DNA from: Candidatus Latescibacterota bacterium | GTDB lineage: Bacteria; Latescibacterota; UBA2968; UBA8231 | Assembly: GCA_022819745.1 (NCBI GenBank) | Contig: JAJEGS010000001.1 | Location: forward strand, 62,001-126,000 | DNA length: 64,000 bases | Direction: 5' to 3' | Shown: positions 37,493 to 46,492 of the stretch, one piece after another | Layout: each line of letters starts with the position of its first letter | Numbering within the stretch: position 1 is the stretch's first letter | Position numbers and translations under genes: made by a program | Notes under the pieces: generated by a model | What the model saw: only the letters and a program-made list of their open reading frames with translations | Databases searched by the model: none | Told to the model about the DNA's origin: nothing

Positions 37493-38713
37493 ATGCAGTT
37501 TGATCTCGTACTCAAGGGCGGTCATCTGATCGACCCCCAAAATGGCATTGACGCGCCCCAGGACATCGGCATCCAAGGGAAGGTGATCGCGGCCGTAGAT
37601 GCGGATTTGCCGACGGAAGGTGCTGGGCAGGTCATCGACGTGAGCGGACTCTACGTGACGCCGGGGCTGGTAGATATCCACATCCACGCCTATGCCACGG
37701 CTGGCCACCGCGATACGTGGGCCGGCGACAACAGTATCTTGCCCGACGGCTTTAGTTTTCGCACTGGCGTGACGACGCTGGTGGATACCGGGAGCGCGGG
37801 CTGGCGCAATTTTGAGGACTTTCGCTATCGGGTCATCGACCGCTGTCAGACGCGGCTCTTTGCGCTGGTCAATATCGCCGGCACCGGCATGACCTCAATC
37901 GACCACGAGCAGAATCCGCACGACATGGATCCCGACAAGACGGCGGGCGTGGCGCGAGAAAACGAGGACGTAGTAGTAGGCATCAAGGCGGCGCACTACA
38001 TCGGCCCCGAATGGATTTCGGTCGATCGCACGCTCACGGCAGCCGAAAAGGCCGCGACGCGGGTGATGATCGACTTTGGCTATTTCAGAAAGGAGCGCCC
38101 CTACTACCAGCTCTTGGGCGAGAAATTGCGCCCGGGCGACATAAGTACCCACATCTTCCGCGGCCCGACGCCGTGGTTTGACGCGGATGGCAAGGTGCTG
38201 CCCTATCTGCACGAGGCGCGGGCAAAGGGCGTCATCTTGGATGTGGGGCACGGTGGCGGCAGTTTCTGTTTCCGCAACGCGGTCCCAGCCATTGCCCAAG
38301 GCTTTTATCCAGACTCGATCTCGACCGACTTGCACGCCCTCTGCATGAATATGGGTATGCTCGACATGGCGACGACCATGTCGAAATTTCTGGTGATGGG
38401 CATGCCGCTCGGTGAGGTCATCCGCGCCTCAACCATCAACCCGGCGCGGGAGATTGGCCACCCCGAGTTGGGCCACCTGTCGGTGGGTGCCGTGGCCGAT
38501 GTGGCGGCCTTGAAGTTGATGGAGGGGAATTTTGGCTACGCCGATTCGTTCGACGGCCGGTTGGACGGCCGCCAGCGGCTGTTTTGCGAGCTGACGGTCA
38601 AGGACGGCGAAGTGGTCTGGGATTGGAATGGCCGCGCGGGGATCGACTACCCCGAACTCGGCGACAGCTATGGGATCCGCGAGGGCGAGTATTTGATCCC
38701 ACCTCCGGCGTAA
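37493..38713 (+). CDS. Amidohydrolase-superfamily metallohydrolase
   Basis: Metal-dependent hydrolase with D61-I-H63-I-H65 in VTPGLVDIHIHAYA, a likely bridging Lys in VVVGIKAAHY and later His and Asp ligands (DVGHGGGSF, STDLHALCMN). It resembles the EF_0837/AHA_3915-type deacetylase group of the dihydroorotase/D-aminoacylase superfamily. The length of 406 residues is normal and there is no signal peptide. The ATG is preceded by GGAGAAA. It is followed 14 bases on by the copper chaperone gene. The substrate is not evident. Confidence 0.8.
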   Translation: MQFDLVLKGGHLIDPQNGIDAPQDIGIQGKVIAAVDADLPTEGAGQVIDVSGLYVTPGLVDIHIHAYATAGHRDTWAGDNSILPDGFSFRTGVTTLVDTGSAGWRNFEDFRYRVIDRCQTRLFALVNIAGTGMTSIDHEQNPHDMDPDKTAGVARENEDVVVGIKAAHYIGPEWISVDRTLTAAEKAATRVMIDFGYFRKERPYYQLLGEKLRPGDISTHIFRGPTPWFDADGKVLPYLHEARAKGVILDVGHGGGSFCFRNAVPAIAQGFYPDSISTDLHALCMNMGMLDMATTMSKFLVMGMPLGEVIRASTINPAREIGHPELGHLSVGAVADVAALKLMEGNFGYADSFDGRLDGRQRLFCELTVKDGEVVWDWNGRAGIDYPELGDSYGIREGEYLIPPPA

Positions 38714-38727
38714 AAAGGAACGCTCTG

Positions 38728-39165
38728 GTGAAAATCGTCTTTGCGCTGTTGTTCTTTGTCGTCGGATGCGGACAAGAGCATACCGGCGACCCCATCGTCG
38801 TGCGCGACGCTTGGATCCGCGAGCCGCCGCCGCGCAGCCCGGCCGCTGGTTACTTGGTCATCGAAAACCGAGGCGGCGACCCCATCGCATTGGTCGCCGT
38901 GGCAACCGAAGCCGCCGAGCGAGCCGAGATACACGTAATGGAATACAAAGACGACCGGATGACGATGCGCCGAGTCGAAGAGCTACAGGTTCCAGCAGGC
39001 GCAGAGGTTGCGCTAAAGCCGGGTGGTACCCATTTGATGCTGATGGAACTGCGCCAGCCGTTGCGGGACGGCGATGAGGTGGAGTTGGTGTTGCGCTTTG
39101 GCAATGGAACGGAAAGGCGCGTACAAATGTTGGTGCAGAAGAAAGGGCTTTATGAAAGCGATTGA
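38728..39165 (+). CDS. Periplasmic copper chaperone PCuAC, lipoprotein
   Basis: Delivers Cu(I) to cytochrome oxidase or SCO proteins outside the inner membrane. The copper motif fits exactly: H69-x10-M80-x21-H102-x-M104. The start is GTG 38728, with AAGGAA eight bases upstream; the longer frame belongs to the amidohydrolase region. The lipobox VVGC gives a lipidated Cys at residue 14, an unusual anchor for this normally soluble family. It has 145 residues. It overlaps the SCO1 gene by 14 bases, which fits a joint role in copper-centre assembly. Confidence 0.93.
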   Translation: MKIVFALLFFVVGCGQEHTGDPIVVRDAWIREPPPRSPAAGYLVIENRGGDPIALVAVATEAAERAEIHVMEYKDDRMTMRRVEELQVPAGAEVALKPGGTHLMLMELRQPLRDGDEVELVLRFGNGTERRVQMLVQKKGLYESD

Positions 39166-39778
39166 TGCGCTGGTCTGTTGCGCGGTGTTTGCGCTGCTTG
39201 CAGCTTGCGGCGCACAGCCAGAGGCCCAAAAGGAGCCGGTCGCCGAAACCCCCACTCCAGTGGAGGTGCCCCCCTTGCAGGATTTTGGCGGTATTGGCGG
39301 CGACTTTGCGCTTGTGGATCAGCACGGCGCGTCCTTTGAGTTGCAAAGTTTGCGCGGCCAAGCCGCCATGCTCTTCTTCGGGTACACCTATTGCCCCGAC
39401 ATCTGCCCGGTGACGCTGTCGAAGATGGGCCGCGTATATCAGCTCTTAGGCGAGGACCAGCAGGATCTGACGACCCTCTTCGTCACCGTGGATCCCAAGC
39501 GCGATACGCAGGAGAAGCTGGAGGAATACCTCGACTATTTCGCCATTGATGCGATTGGCTTGCGCGGCGACAAGGAGGAAATCGACCAAGTGGTGCGTCA
39601 GTATGGCGCTCACTATAGCCTCGGAGAGGAGCAGGAAGCCTACTTAGTCGATCACTCGACCTATACCTACCTGATCGACCAGCAGGGCAAGGTGCGGTTC
39701 CTCTTCCGCCAGAGCGACGGTCCAGAGCTGATGGCCGCGGTAGCCGAGCAACTTTTCGACGAGGATGAAAAGCCATGA
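39152..39778 (+). CDS. SCO1/SenC family copper-binding lipoprotein
   Basis: Thioredoxin-fold protein that inserts copper into the CuA site of cytochrome c oxidase. Copper ligands are C81-PDI-C85 and H168 (LVDHSTYTYLI). The start is ATG 39152; the longer frame overlaps PCuAC. The lipobox LAAC places the lipid at C19. It has 208 residues, typical for the family. It is preceded by PCuAC and followed by a coupled 51-residue ORF. The pair implies an aerobic, copper-containing terminal oxidase in this organism; no oxidase gene is in the window. Confidence 0.93.
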   Translation: MKAIDALVCCAVFALLAACGAQPEAQKEPVAETPTPVEVPPLQDFGGIGGDFALVDQHGASFELQSLRGQAAMLFFGYTYCPDICPVTLSKMGRVYQLLGEDQQDLTTLFVTVDPKRDTQEKLEEYLDYFAIDAIGLRGDKEEIDQVVRQYGAHYSLGEEQEAYLVDHSTYTYLIDQQGKVRFLFRQSDGPELMAAVAEQLFDEDEKP

Positions 39779-39930
39779 AAAACGTCTTGTCCAAAATAAT
39801 CAAGATCGTCCACGCGCTGCTGTGGTTTCCGCTGAGTCCGATCATCGGCCCGGATTTTCCGCAGCGCTTTTTTAAGAGGCGGCGAAAATCAGCGTGTGCC
39901 AAGCAGACGCCGACACGGACCGGTTCATAG
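39775..39930 (+). CDS. Small hypothetical protein coupled to SCO1
   Basis: A 51-residue ORF whose ATG overlaps the SCO1 stop as ATGA. It begins MKNVLSKIIKIVHALLWFPL, a short amphipathic or membrane-touching helix, then SPIIGPDFPQ and a very basic cluster (FFKRRRK). No family is recognised. The overlap indicates translational coupling, which argues for a real gene. Its stop lies 39 bases before the next sulfatase. It might help copper delivery or be a leader for the sulfatase; both are guesses. Confidence 0.5.
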   Translation: MKNVLSKIIKIVHALLWFPLSPIIGPDFPQRFFKRRRKSACAKQTPTRTGS

Positions 39931-39969
39931 CCTCATCCACACAACATCTCCAAGGAATCCACGCCGACT

Positions 39970-41379
39970 ATGCAGCGACCGAATATTCTCATACTCTACA
40001 CGGATCAGCAGCGGTGGGACGCCCTAGGTACCAACGGCAACGCCGAAATCCGCACGCCGCACTTGGACAGGCTCGCTGCCGCTGGGGTAAATTTCGACCA
40101 CTGCTTTGTGCAGAATCCGGTCTGCATGCCCAGCCGCGTGAGCTTTCTCACCGGACAGTATCCATCCACACTGGGGCTTTCGCACATGGGCGTACCCGTG
40201 CCCGAGGACGCGCCGACCTTGCCGCGCTTGCTGCGCAACTACGGCTATTGCAGCGGCCAGATTGGCAAGCTGCACTTTTTGCCGCACGCCAACCGCGACC
40301 ACCGCGAGCCCCATCCCGACTACGGTTTCGACCACTTGGAAATCTCGGACGAGCCGGGTTCGTATCACGACGCCTACCGCGCTTGGGTGGCGGCGCAGGC
40401 CCCGGAGCAGCTCGACCTCGTCAGCCTCGGCGAGGCCCCCAGTTCAATCGAATGGAAGCGGATTATGAACGTCCGCGACGGGATCGCGCATCCGCCTGAA
40501 CGCTTCCCCATACGCGCCCTCGCCAACCGCTGCCGCAGCGACCTGACCCACACGGCGTTTGTCGCCGAGCAGACCATGGAGTTTTTGACGCGCCACAAGG
40601 ACGGCCCCTTCCTCTGCATCGCCGGTTTCTATTCGCCGCACAGTCCGTGGGTGGCCCCTCAAGAGTTCCTCGACCTCTACGATCCGGCTGCGCTGACGTT
40701 GCCTCCATTTCCACCGGCCCTCGACGCCCGCCGAGGCCCGCAGCACTTTTCCGACGATGAATTGCGCTCCGCACGCCACGGCTATTACGCCATGGTATCC
40801 GAGGTCGATCACCACGTCGGCCGCATTCTCGACCGGCTCGACCGGCTCGGCCTTGCGGACAACACCATCGTCGTTTTCACGTCCGACCACGGCGAGTGGC
40901 TCGGCGAACATCTGCGCTACGGCAAGGGCTACCCTGGGCACGATGCGGCCTCGCGCGTCCCCCTGCTGATGCGCTGGCCAAGCGGAGCAAGCGCCGGAGG
41001 GCACTGTTCCCGCATCGTCGAGGCGTTAGACGTGGTGCCGACGCTGCTGGAAGCTGCCGCGATTCAGCGGCCGGACGCATTGCAAGGCAGCTCCCTGTTG
41101 GCCGACCTGCGCGGTGAGGAAGGCGCTGGCCCCGGCTGCGCCATCACGGAAATGACCCAACCTGAGCGACACTGGAAGACGCTGCGCGTGGAGGGGTTGC
41201 GCTACGTGGTGGATGCCAGCGGAGCGGAGGCACTCTTCGATTTGGAGCGAGACCCGCTGGCCTACGAGGACGTGGCGGGCGAGAGCGAATATGCCGACCG
41301 GTTACAAGCAGTCCGCAAGCGGCTACTAGAGCGGCTGCTAGAGCGCGAGCGGCCGCGGCCACGGCAGTGGACGTACTGA
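39970..41379 (+). CDS. Sulfatase (type I, Cys-type)
   Basis: Formylglycine sulfatase with the signature C52-M-P54-S-R56 and the following SFLTGQYPS. Metal-site DQQRWD is near the start and FTSDHGEW is near residue 300. It has 469 residues and no signal peptide. It is distinct from the 18956 sulfatase: it lacks the HHQN segment and has an insert around 120-170. It is probably a choline-sulfatase or arylsulfatase-type relative, but the substrate is not decidable. A following 248-base gap holds two GC hairpins. Confidence 0.9.
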   Translation: MQRPNILILYTDQQRWDALGTNGNAEIRTPHLDRLAAAGVNFDHCFVQNPVCMPSRVSFLTGQYPSTLGLSHMGVPVPEDAPTLPRLLRNYGYCSGQIGKLHFLPHANRDHREPHPDYGFDHLEISDEPGSYHDAYRAWVAAQAPEQLDLVSLGEAPSSIEWKRIMNVRDGIAHPPERFPIRALANRCRSDLTHTAFVAEQTMEFLTRHKDGPFLCIAGFYSPHSPWVAPQEFLDLYDPAALTLPPFPPALDARRGPQHFSDDELRSARHGYYAMVSEVDHHVGRILDRLDRLGLADNTIVVFTSDHGEWLGEHLRYGKGYPGHDAASRVPLLMRWPSGASAGGHCSRIVEALDVVPTLLEAAAIQRPDALQGSSLLADLRGEEGAGPGCAITEMTQPERHWKTLRVEGLRYVVDASGAEALFDLERDPLAYEDVAGESEYADRLQAVRKRLLERLLERERPRPRQWTY

Positions 41380-41627
41380 GCTTGGTCTTGCTGCCAAATT
41401 CGGCAGTACGCGACAGTAGGGTTTCGCCTGGGATTGCGGGCATCCTGCCCGCTTGCGGGCCAGAGGCCCGCGATCCGAGGACAACACTAAAAAAACGCCC
41501 ATTCAGGTCAGGTGTCGTGTACTTAGGCGACGAGGCTAAAAACCGCTTTGCCGACGGATGGTATTGGACAAATCCTCGACTCGCCTAGCGAAGGTGGATT
41601 CGTTTTCACACTTCTTTTTAACAGTGC
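41380..41627. other. Intergenic region with twin GC hairpins
   Basis: A convergent 248-base gap between the sulfatase and the large protease gene. Apart from the twin hairpins at 41436-41471, nothing gene-like was seen. Confidence 0.45.
41436..41471. repeat. Twin adjacent GC-rich hairpins
   Basis: GCGGGC-ATCCT-GCCCGC (41436-41452) and GCGGGCC-AGA-GGCCCGC (41455-41471) are two perfect stems in tandem. No T tract follows, so they look more like a dispersed palindromic repeat than a terminator, though they could still act as one. Confidence 0.6.
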
Positions 41628-44600
41628 TTACTGCGCGGATGACAGGGCTGCGGTCGCGGTTGCCAGTCTTGTGGATTCCCCAATCGATTTCAGATCAAAT
41701 GATTCCACAATTCTTTTCCAAGAGGAGTAGAAAGAAATCTCAATATATTTAGATTCATCAACAGGAGAGATGCCGCTGTCAGGATCGTAGTATGTAACTT
41801 CATCACCGGCAGTAGAGCTCCCATCATGTAAGCCAAGGATGTAGACATTGTTGTTTTCGTCAGGGTTTGTGTAGACCGGGGAACCGCTATCGCCAGGAAT
41901 TGTCACCTCACCTCCTAACGGAGTGAGAAAGAGAGATCCGTACGAATAATATCCATAAATTTCGTCTTCATGCCTCGTGATCGAAATGGTGGCAAGTATC
42001 TCCCCTTTCCTTCCGATGTGTTTTGTTACTCCGGTTCGAGATCCAGAAACCCAAACGGGAACACCGTCTTCCGTTATCTCTCCGGATCCGATAACGGTAT
42101 AGACAGTGTCACCTTCTCCTCGTATTTTCAGCGGTGCGAGCCGATCGACATAAGTGTCGGTGTTGGCGTCTTTAGGGTACGCAACAAAGGCGGCATCTGC
42201 AAGATAATCTTTGAATTTAGTACCTGTGATACGCCCCTCCCCCTCCCTAAATGATGGTGAGAACTTGAAAACCTTGCCGAGGGAGTGTATTGCACGACCA
42301 TTGTGGACACCGTGTGCCATTGCAGCACCGATTTCGGACCAATCGTTACTAATAGAGGCAACGTGACCAGCGGTGATAAATCCTCGGACACCATGCACAT
42401 CTTCTACACCACCGAGCGTGATGGTTCCTTGACAAGAGTCAGTGAATCTAGAATCAGTCAATCTGGCAACACTCAATGGGTCACCACCCATAATAGGGTT
42501 GGTACGTATGGGAGGGCAAGTGTCTACGTATGGATAGCGAGGTGTCTCTGGCTGGACGACAACCAGTACCTGGACGACAACCAGTACGCGATCTTCTAGA
42601 TCATGCTGCCGATAGCACGGCAGGTCTGCCGTATCTATGCAAACAATATATTCTATAATCGTTCTCCTTGTTACCACCGGTGTCTTGATTGTGCTAGTAA
42701 TGATGACTGACTCATGTGGTGCGAGGGTAAGAGGTGTGGCGGTGATCGGGTCTACTGATACCGATCCGTCGATTCGCTGGTAGACAGAAATTGTCGCACT
42801 ATTCTCAGTTATTTTTGTATTGGAGACAGTCGCAGTGATAGTGACGTTATCACCTGGTTTGACTATTGACGGGGTGGCAATACTGTCGGTCACCATCATT
42901 GCAGGGACAACCACGAGGACCGGTGCTGCAACAGAACATATGTCGTTTACGCAGGCGTAATAGTAGTAGGTGTCTGAAACTTGAGGCAAAGTTATATAAT
43001 CGTCTTCGGTAGTGTATTCGCGAGATTTTCTTGGGTCTATGCCACCGCTATTGATTGTAGTAAAAAGATAACCACCTTCCCTTGGCATGTCTGTTTCTTG
43101 TTCGTGTCGGTAGAAAGTGATCCTTGGTGAAGGTATCCGCGTATCACGATTGTTCGTCACCGTGACAGTGAGGTCGAGGACATCACCAGGAGTGACCTCT
43201 GTTTTCGATGGCGTGAGGGTGATGGAGATACCGTCGACCTCTGTCGCTACCATCACCGTTGCCGACGCACAGTTATTTTCTGTGTTTTCTTCAGGGATTT
43301 CGTCAATGCAGGCGTAATAGTAGTAGGTGCCGGGTGTTTCTGGTGCAATGATACTCGTTGATATGGAACGAGAAGTGTTCATCTCCAGATCCTTCTCCGT
43401 GTTGGTCAGTGATGTGGCATCTCTTTGCGGATTACTCGTTTCTTGATCGTGGCGGTAGAAGGAGATGGTGTGTGTACCGTCTGGTGCATGACTATTCGCA
43501 ACTGTTGCTCGAAGCAAGATCCGTTTTCCTGCTTTCGCTGTGGTTGGCGTGGCTCGTACCGATGTCACCGCAAGATCCGGGACGTTCTCTGTTGGAATAG
43601 GCTCTACGACTACCGATCCTGCCACTGCAGTGATCATGATGTTGTCGATGGCAATTGTTGAAAAGTCGTTGTTCGTAATGCCGAAGAATCTCAGAGAAAA
43701 CGCATCACTGATCTGGTCGCCAGAGAGCGTGAATGTCTCCAGATGCCACTGACCGTCAGCGTGCCGACCGTTCCAAGTTTGCAGCCGTTGGTAGGAGCCG
43801 TGGTTGCCAATATCAACGCCGAGGAACTCATCGTTGCCCATATCTCGGTCCAGATAGCGGTAGAACGACAAGGTAACAGAGTCGTGGGCCGAAAGATCAA
43901 CCGGCGTCTCAAGGGTCAGGAAGCAAAACCTGCAGCCGGTGCCTGTCTTGGCAATCACATTGCCCGGCCCTTCGCCCGGAACGGTCGTTTTCAACAACGG
44001 CAACGAAGCCGCTTCCCACGCCGTGGTCCGCCATGCCCCAAGGCCGCCTTGAAAGGTCTCCAAAAAGAGGTTGACCGGCTCTTCGGTCGCGGGTGTCTCC
44101 TGCGCCGGGGTTATGGTGAGGTTCCAAGCGTTTAGCGTCCCGGTATCCCCCGGTTCATAGTCGCCGACGCGAAGCTGCCACGTACCGTGCGCCGCCTGTC
44201 CTTGCAGTTGGGTAGAGTTCGGCCCCTCGGCGACGAGGTCGGCCGCGCCTTTAATCCCGGCCTGGACCCCGTCGTAGAGCGTCATAACGACTCCGCTCGG
44301 TGCGACTAGCTCAACCTTTAGGTCGCTGCGGGCGGGGTGGGTGATGTCCACGTCCACTGCAACAGAGCCGACCGTCACCGCATCGGGCACGGTAATGCTA
44401 CCTACCACCTTCGGGGCCTTGTCGTTATCGGCCAAGCGCGCGTTGGGCGCTTGGTAAAAGGAGATCGGCGGCCCAAAGCGCGTCACTGGTGCCACCTGCC
44501 GGAGCGCGGTCGTCGTCGGTCGCCTTGCCACCTTGCTAGAATGTTGAATCATCCCGGCCGATGGCTCCACGTAGATGGGCGTAGCCGGAAAGCGTTGCTT

Positions 44601-45827
44601 CAAGGCTTCGTAGATATTTTTGCCGCCCTGTTCCGTCCAGTAGGCGTAGTCGATGCCGAGATAGAGATGATCTGGGCCGTAGATGCCGCCCATAGGCAGA
44701 ACTCCCGCGATACGCACCAGCACCCCGTCGAGGATCTGCGCCACGGTGGCGTCTCGTTTCTCCGTGCCGAGGATGGACTCCTGCACTACCTTGGCAACCG
44801 GATGGAGCGAGTACCCGCCCCGTTGACCAATGCGCCGCGCCGCGACCGACGCATCCGACGGATTGGCCACATAGGTGGCAATCAGCGCCGCGTCGGCGGA
44901 CTCAACCCGACCATCGCAGTCCACATCGCCCAGTGCCATCACGCCGCGGTTGGGCAGCGACAAGGCCGGATCAACACTCAACATGGCCGCCAGCAGCCCG
45001 TCGTCCAACTCCACGCGGCCATTGTTGTCCACATCGCCCAACACCCCCTGATCCAGCGATGCCACCCTCTTCCCCGCCCGGTGGGGCCGCGCCGCCCGAT
45101 CAAGGACCACCGACCCGGTACCCGACGCGACGACAAAGTCCGAGTCCACATACGCAACCAGCCCTTCCCGCACAACCACTAGCCCATACCGCCCCATCTC
45201 CGTCGATCCCGCCGCCCGCGACACCGCCTCCACCCGCGCACCCGCCAGCGGCACCCCGGCCTGCCCATCCATCAGCACCATCTTGCCCGTCCAATGCGCA
45301 CCCGCCACGGTCAAGCGGTAGAAGTACACCCCGGCCGCGGCGGCCCGACCCGCCGCATCCGTGCCGTCCCAGCGCGCCCGATACGCCCCGGCCTCTTGTT
45401 CGCCATCCACCAGCGTCGTCACCCGCTGGCCGAGGACGTTGAACACCTCCAACCGCACGGGCGACGGGGCCGGCAGTTGGTAGGGAATGAGCGTCGAAGG
45501 ATTGAACGGATTGGGGTAGTTGGGCCCCAGTCCAACCTCGCGCGGTAGCACTAAAGCCCCGCCGCCCGTCGGCCGCGGCAGCGCAAACTGGCCGGCCTCG
45601 TCCGTGGTGGCTTGTCCCACCCGCCCTCGGCGCAGATCGGCTACGTCAAACAACACCACCTGAGCGCCCGCCACCGGCGACCCGTTCGCCAGCCGCACCG
45701 AACCCGCCACCATCGGCGGCGATACCGGACTCGCGTAAACGGAAACCAACAAGCCAACCAAGCAGATCAGTAGAAGCGGCATAGACCCTACGTAATTCTT
45801 TGCGATAGAATAACAGGCTTTAGCCAA
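41628..45827 (-). CDS. Large secreted multidomain serine protease, paralogue A
   Basis: The 1,399 residues run: signal peptide; carboxypeptidase-regulatory-like module (about 38-95); FlgD-like NPFNPST...VLGQRV...WDGTD module (about 100-185); dockerin-like pair with DVDNNGRVELDDG and DVDCDGRVESADA (about 265-325); P domain (about 460-560); jelly-roll-like region (about 575-715); three CARDB-like repeats (about 730-1040); and a chymotrypsin-fold protease. The triad is placed at H1155 (FITAGH), D1211 (YLADAAFV) and S1314 (PGDSGSPV). The start is TTG 45827, with AAGGAGG eight bases upstream and a charged n-region; ATG 45782 is the alternative. The protease half is AT-richer than the N-terminal half. 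It is likely surface-bound or secreted; the target is unknown. Confidence 0.85.
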   Translation of the reverse strand: MAKACYSIAKNYVGSMPLLLICLVGLLVSVYASPVSPPMVAGSVRLANGSPVAGAQVVLFDVADLRRGRVGQATTDEAGQFALPRPTGGGALVLPREVGLGPNYPNPFNPSTLIPYQLPAPSPVRLEVFNVLGQRVTTLVDGEQEAGAYRARWDGTDAAGRAAAAGVYFYRLTVAGAHWTGKMVLMDGQAGVPLAGARVEAVSRAAGSTEMGRYGLVVVREGLVAYVDSDFVVASGTGSVVLDRAARPHRAGKRVASLDQGVLGDVDNNGRVELDDGLLAAMLSVDPALSLPNRGVMALGDVDCDGRVESADAALIATYVANPSDASVAARRIGQRGGYSLHPVAKVVQESILGTEKRDATVAQILDGVLVRIAGVLPMGGIYGPDHLYLGIDYAYWTEQGGKNIYEALKQRFPATPIYVEPSAGMIQHSSKVARRPTTTALRQVAPVTRFGPPISFYQAPNARLADNDKAPKVVGSITVPDAVTVGSVAVDVDITHPARSDLKVELVAPSGVVMTLYDGVQAGIKGAADLVAEGPNSTQLQGQAAHGTWQLRVGDYEPGDTGTLNAWNLTITPAQETPATEEPVNLFLETFQGGLGAWRTTAWEAASLPLLKTTVPGEGPGNVIAKTGTGCRFCFLTLETPVDLSAHDSVTLSFYRYLDRDMGNDEFLGVDIGNHGSYQRLQTWNGRHADGQWHLETFTLSGDQISDAFSLRFFGITNNDFSTIAIDNIMITAVAGSVVVEPIPTENVPDLAVTSVRATPTTAKAGKRILLRATVANSHAPDGTHTISFYRHDQETSNPQRDATSLTNTEKDLEMNTSRSISTSIIAPETPGTYYYYACIDEIPEENTENNCASATVMVATEVDGISITLTPSKTEVTPGDVLDLTVTVTNNRDTRIPSPRITFYRHEQETDMPREGGYLFTTINSGGIDPRKSREYTTEDDYITLPQVSDTYYYYACVNDICSVAAPVLVVVPAMMVTDSIATPSIVKPGDNVTITATVSNTKITENSATISVYQRIDGSVSVDPITATPLTLAPHESVIITSTIKTPVVTRRTIIEYIVCIDTADLPCYRQHDLEDRVLVVVQVLVVVQPETPRYPYVDTCPPIRTNPIMGGDPLSVARLTDSRFTDSCQGTITLGGVEDVHGVRGFITAGHVASISNDWSEIGAAMAHGVHNGRAIHSLGKVFKFSPSFREGEGRITGTKFKDYLADAAFVAYPKDANTDTYVDRLAPLKIRGEGDTVYTVIGSGEITEDGVPVWVSGSRTGVTKHIGRKGEILATISITRHEDEIYGYYSYGSLFLTPLGGEVTIPGDSGSPVYTNPDENNNVYILGLHDGSSTAGDEVTYYDPDSGISPVDESKYIEISFYSSWKRIVESFDLKSIGESTRLATATAALSSAQ

Positions 45828-45835
45828 AAAGGAGT

Positions 45836-45842
45836 CCTCCTT
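45836..45842 (-). promoter_or_regulatory. Ribosome binding site supporting the TTG start of protease A
   Basis: AAGGAGG (minus strand) ends eight bases before the TTG at 45827. The internal ATG at 45782 has only AGGG nearby, so this site favours the longer protein. Confidence 0.6.
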
Positions 45843-45950
45843 ATTATACCGAACTCACGTTAAAATTTGATCTCGAAATATAGAAATGTCCCGTTGGAGA
45901 GAGCAACAAACACTACCCAACCTCGGCGGTCGGAGCAACGGCTGCCAAAG

Positions 45951-46010
45951 CGCGGGAATGAATCGCGGCGATAGCGTGTCTAATTAGCCGTAGTGTCCCG
46001 CAAAACCTTT
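45951..46010. repeat. 60-bp repeat element, copy 1
   Basis: Starts CGCGGGAATGAATCGCGGCG, contains GTGTCTAATTAGCCGTAGTG, and ends near CGCAAAACCTTT. It matches 62964-63022 over most of its length, and GCGGGA pairs with TCCCGC (45996-46001). It lies 17 bases before the ATG of the secreted 154-residue gene. Confidence 0.65.
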
Positions 46011-46026
46011 ACTAAGGAGAATCGAG

Positions 46027-46491
46027 ATGCGCATTCGCAAGATGGCCTTATGGGTTGTCGCTATTTGTTTGTCGAGCGCCGTGGCGCTCGAAGCCCAGCC
46101 AGGAGGTAGGCGTGGTGGCTCGGGGGGTGGCGTGGCACCGGAGCAGATTTTTAGCCTACTGGCCCTTGAAGAGCAGTTCAACGTGACCGACAAGCAGCTA
46201 ATCGCGTTGCGGGAGGCGCTTGGGCCGCTATACGTCGAGCAACGGCAGATGATGGCGGAAATGTTCAGCACTGGCAGTCGCGGCGAGGCTGATTTTCGGG
46301 CGCTGCGCGAGAAAATGCGCGAGCAGCAGGCCGAGATGCGCGAGAAAATGATGGCTGCGCTCGCCGCGGCATTAGACGCCGAGCAGATCGAAGCCCTAAA
46401 AGCGCATCTGCAGCAGGCGCAACGCCAGCAGCAGCGCCAGCGCGGTGGCCCTCGGGGCGGTGGAGGCGGTCCGGGCGGCGGTGGGTTTTAA
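46027..46491 (+). CDS. Small secreted Spy/CpxP-like helical protein with Gly-rich ends
   Basis: A signal peptide (MRIRKMALWVVAICLSSAVA) is followed by a Gly-rich segment and a helical stretch (about 35-125) rich in Glu, Gln and Met. It has an LTxxQ-like pattern, FNVTDKQLIALREALGPLY and LDAEQIEALKAHL, like periplasmic Spy/CpxP proteins. A Gln/Arg then Gly-rich tail (QQQRQRGGPRGGGGG) ends the 154 residues. The ATG is preceded by AAGGAGA. In relatives such proteins act as stress chaperones or metal sensors; the link here is weak. It is preceded by the shared repeat element. Confidence 0.65.
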   Translation: MRIRKMALWVVAICLSSAVALEAQPGGRRGGSGGGVAPEQIFSLLALEEQFNVTDKQLIALREALGPLYVEQRQMMAEMFSTGSRGEADFRALREKMREQQAEMREKMMAALAAALDAEQIEALKAHLQQAQRQQQRQRGGPRGGGGGPGGGGF

Positions 46492-46492
46492 C

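Noticed and set aside
44337..45182. 281-residue plus-strand frame
   Set aside because: It is antisense to the GC-rich front half of protease A; its composition (many His, Arg and Pro) is that of a shadow frame.
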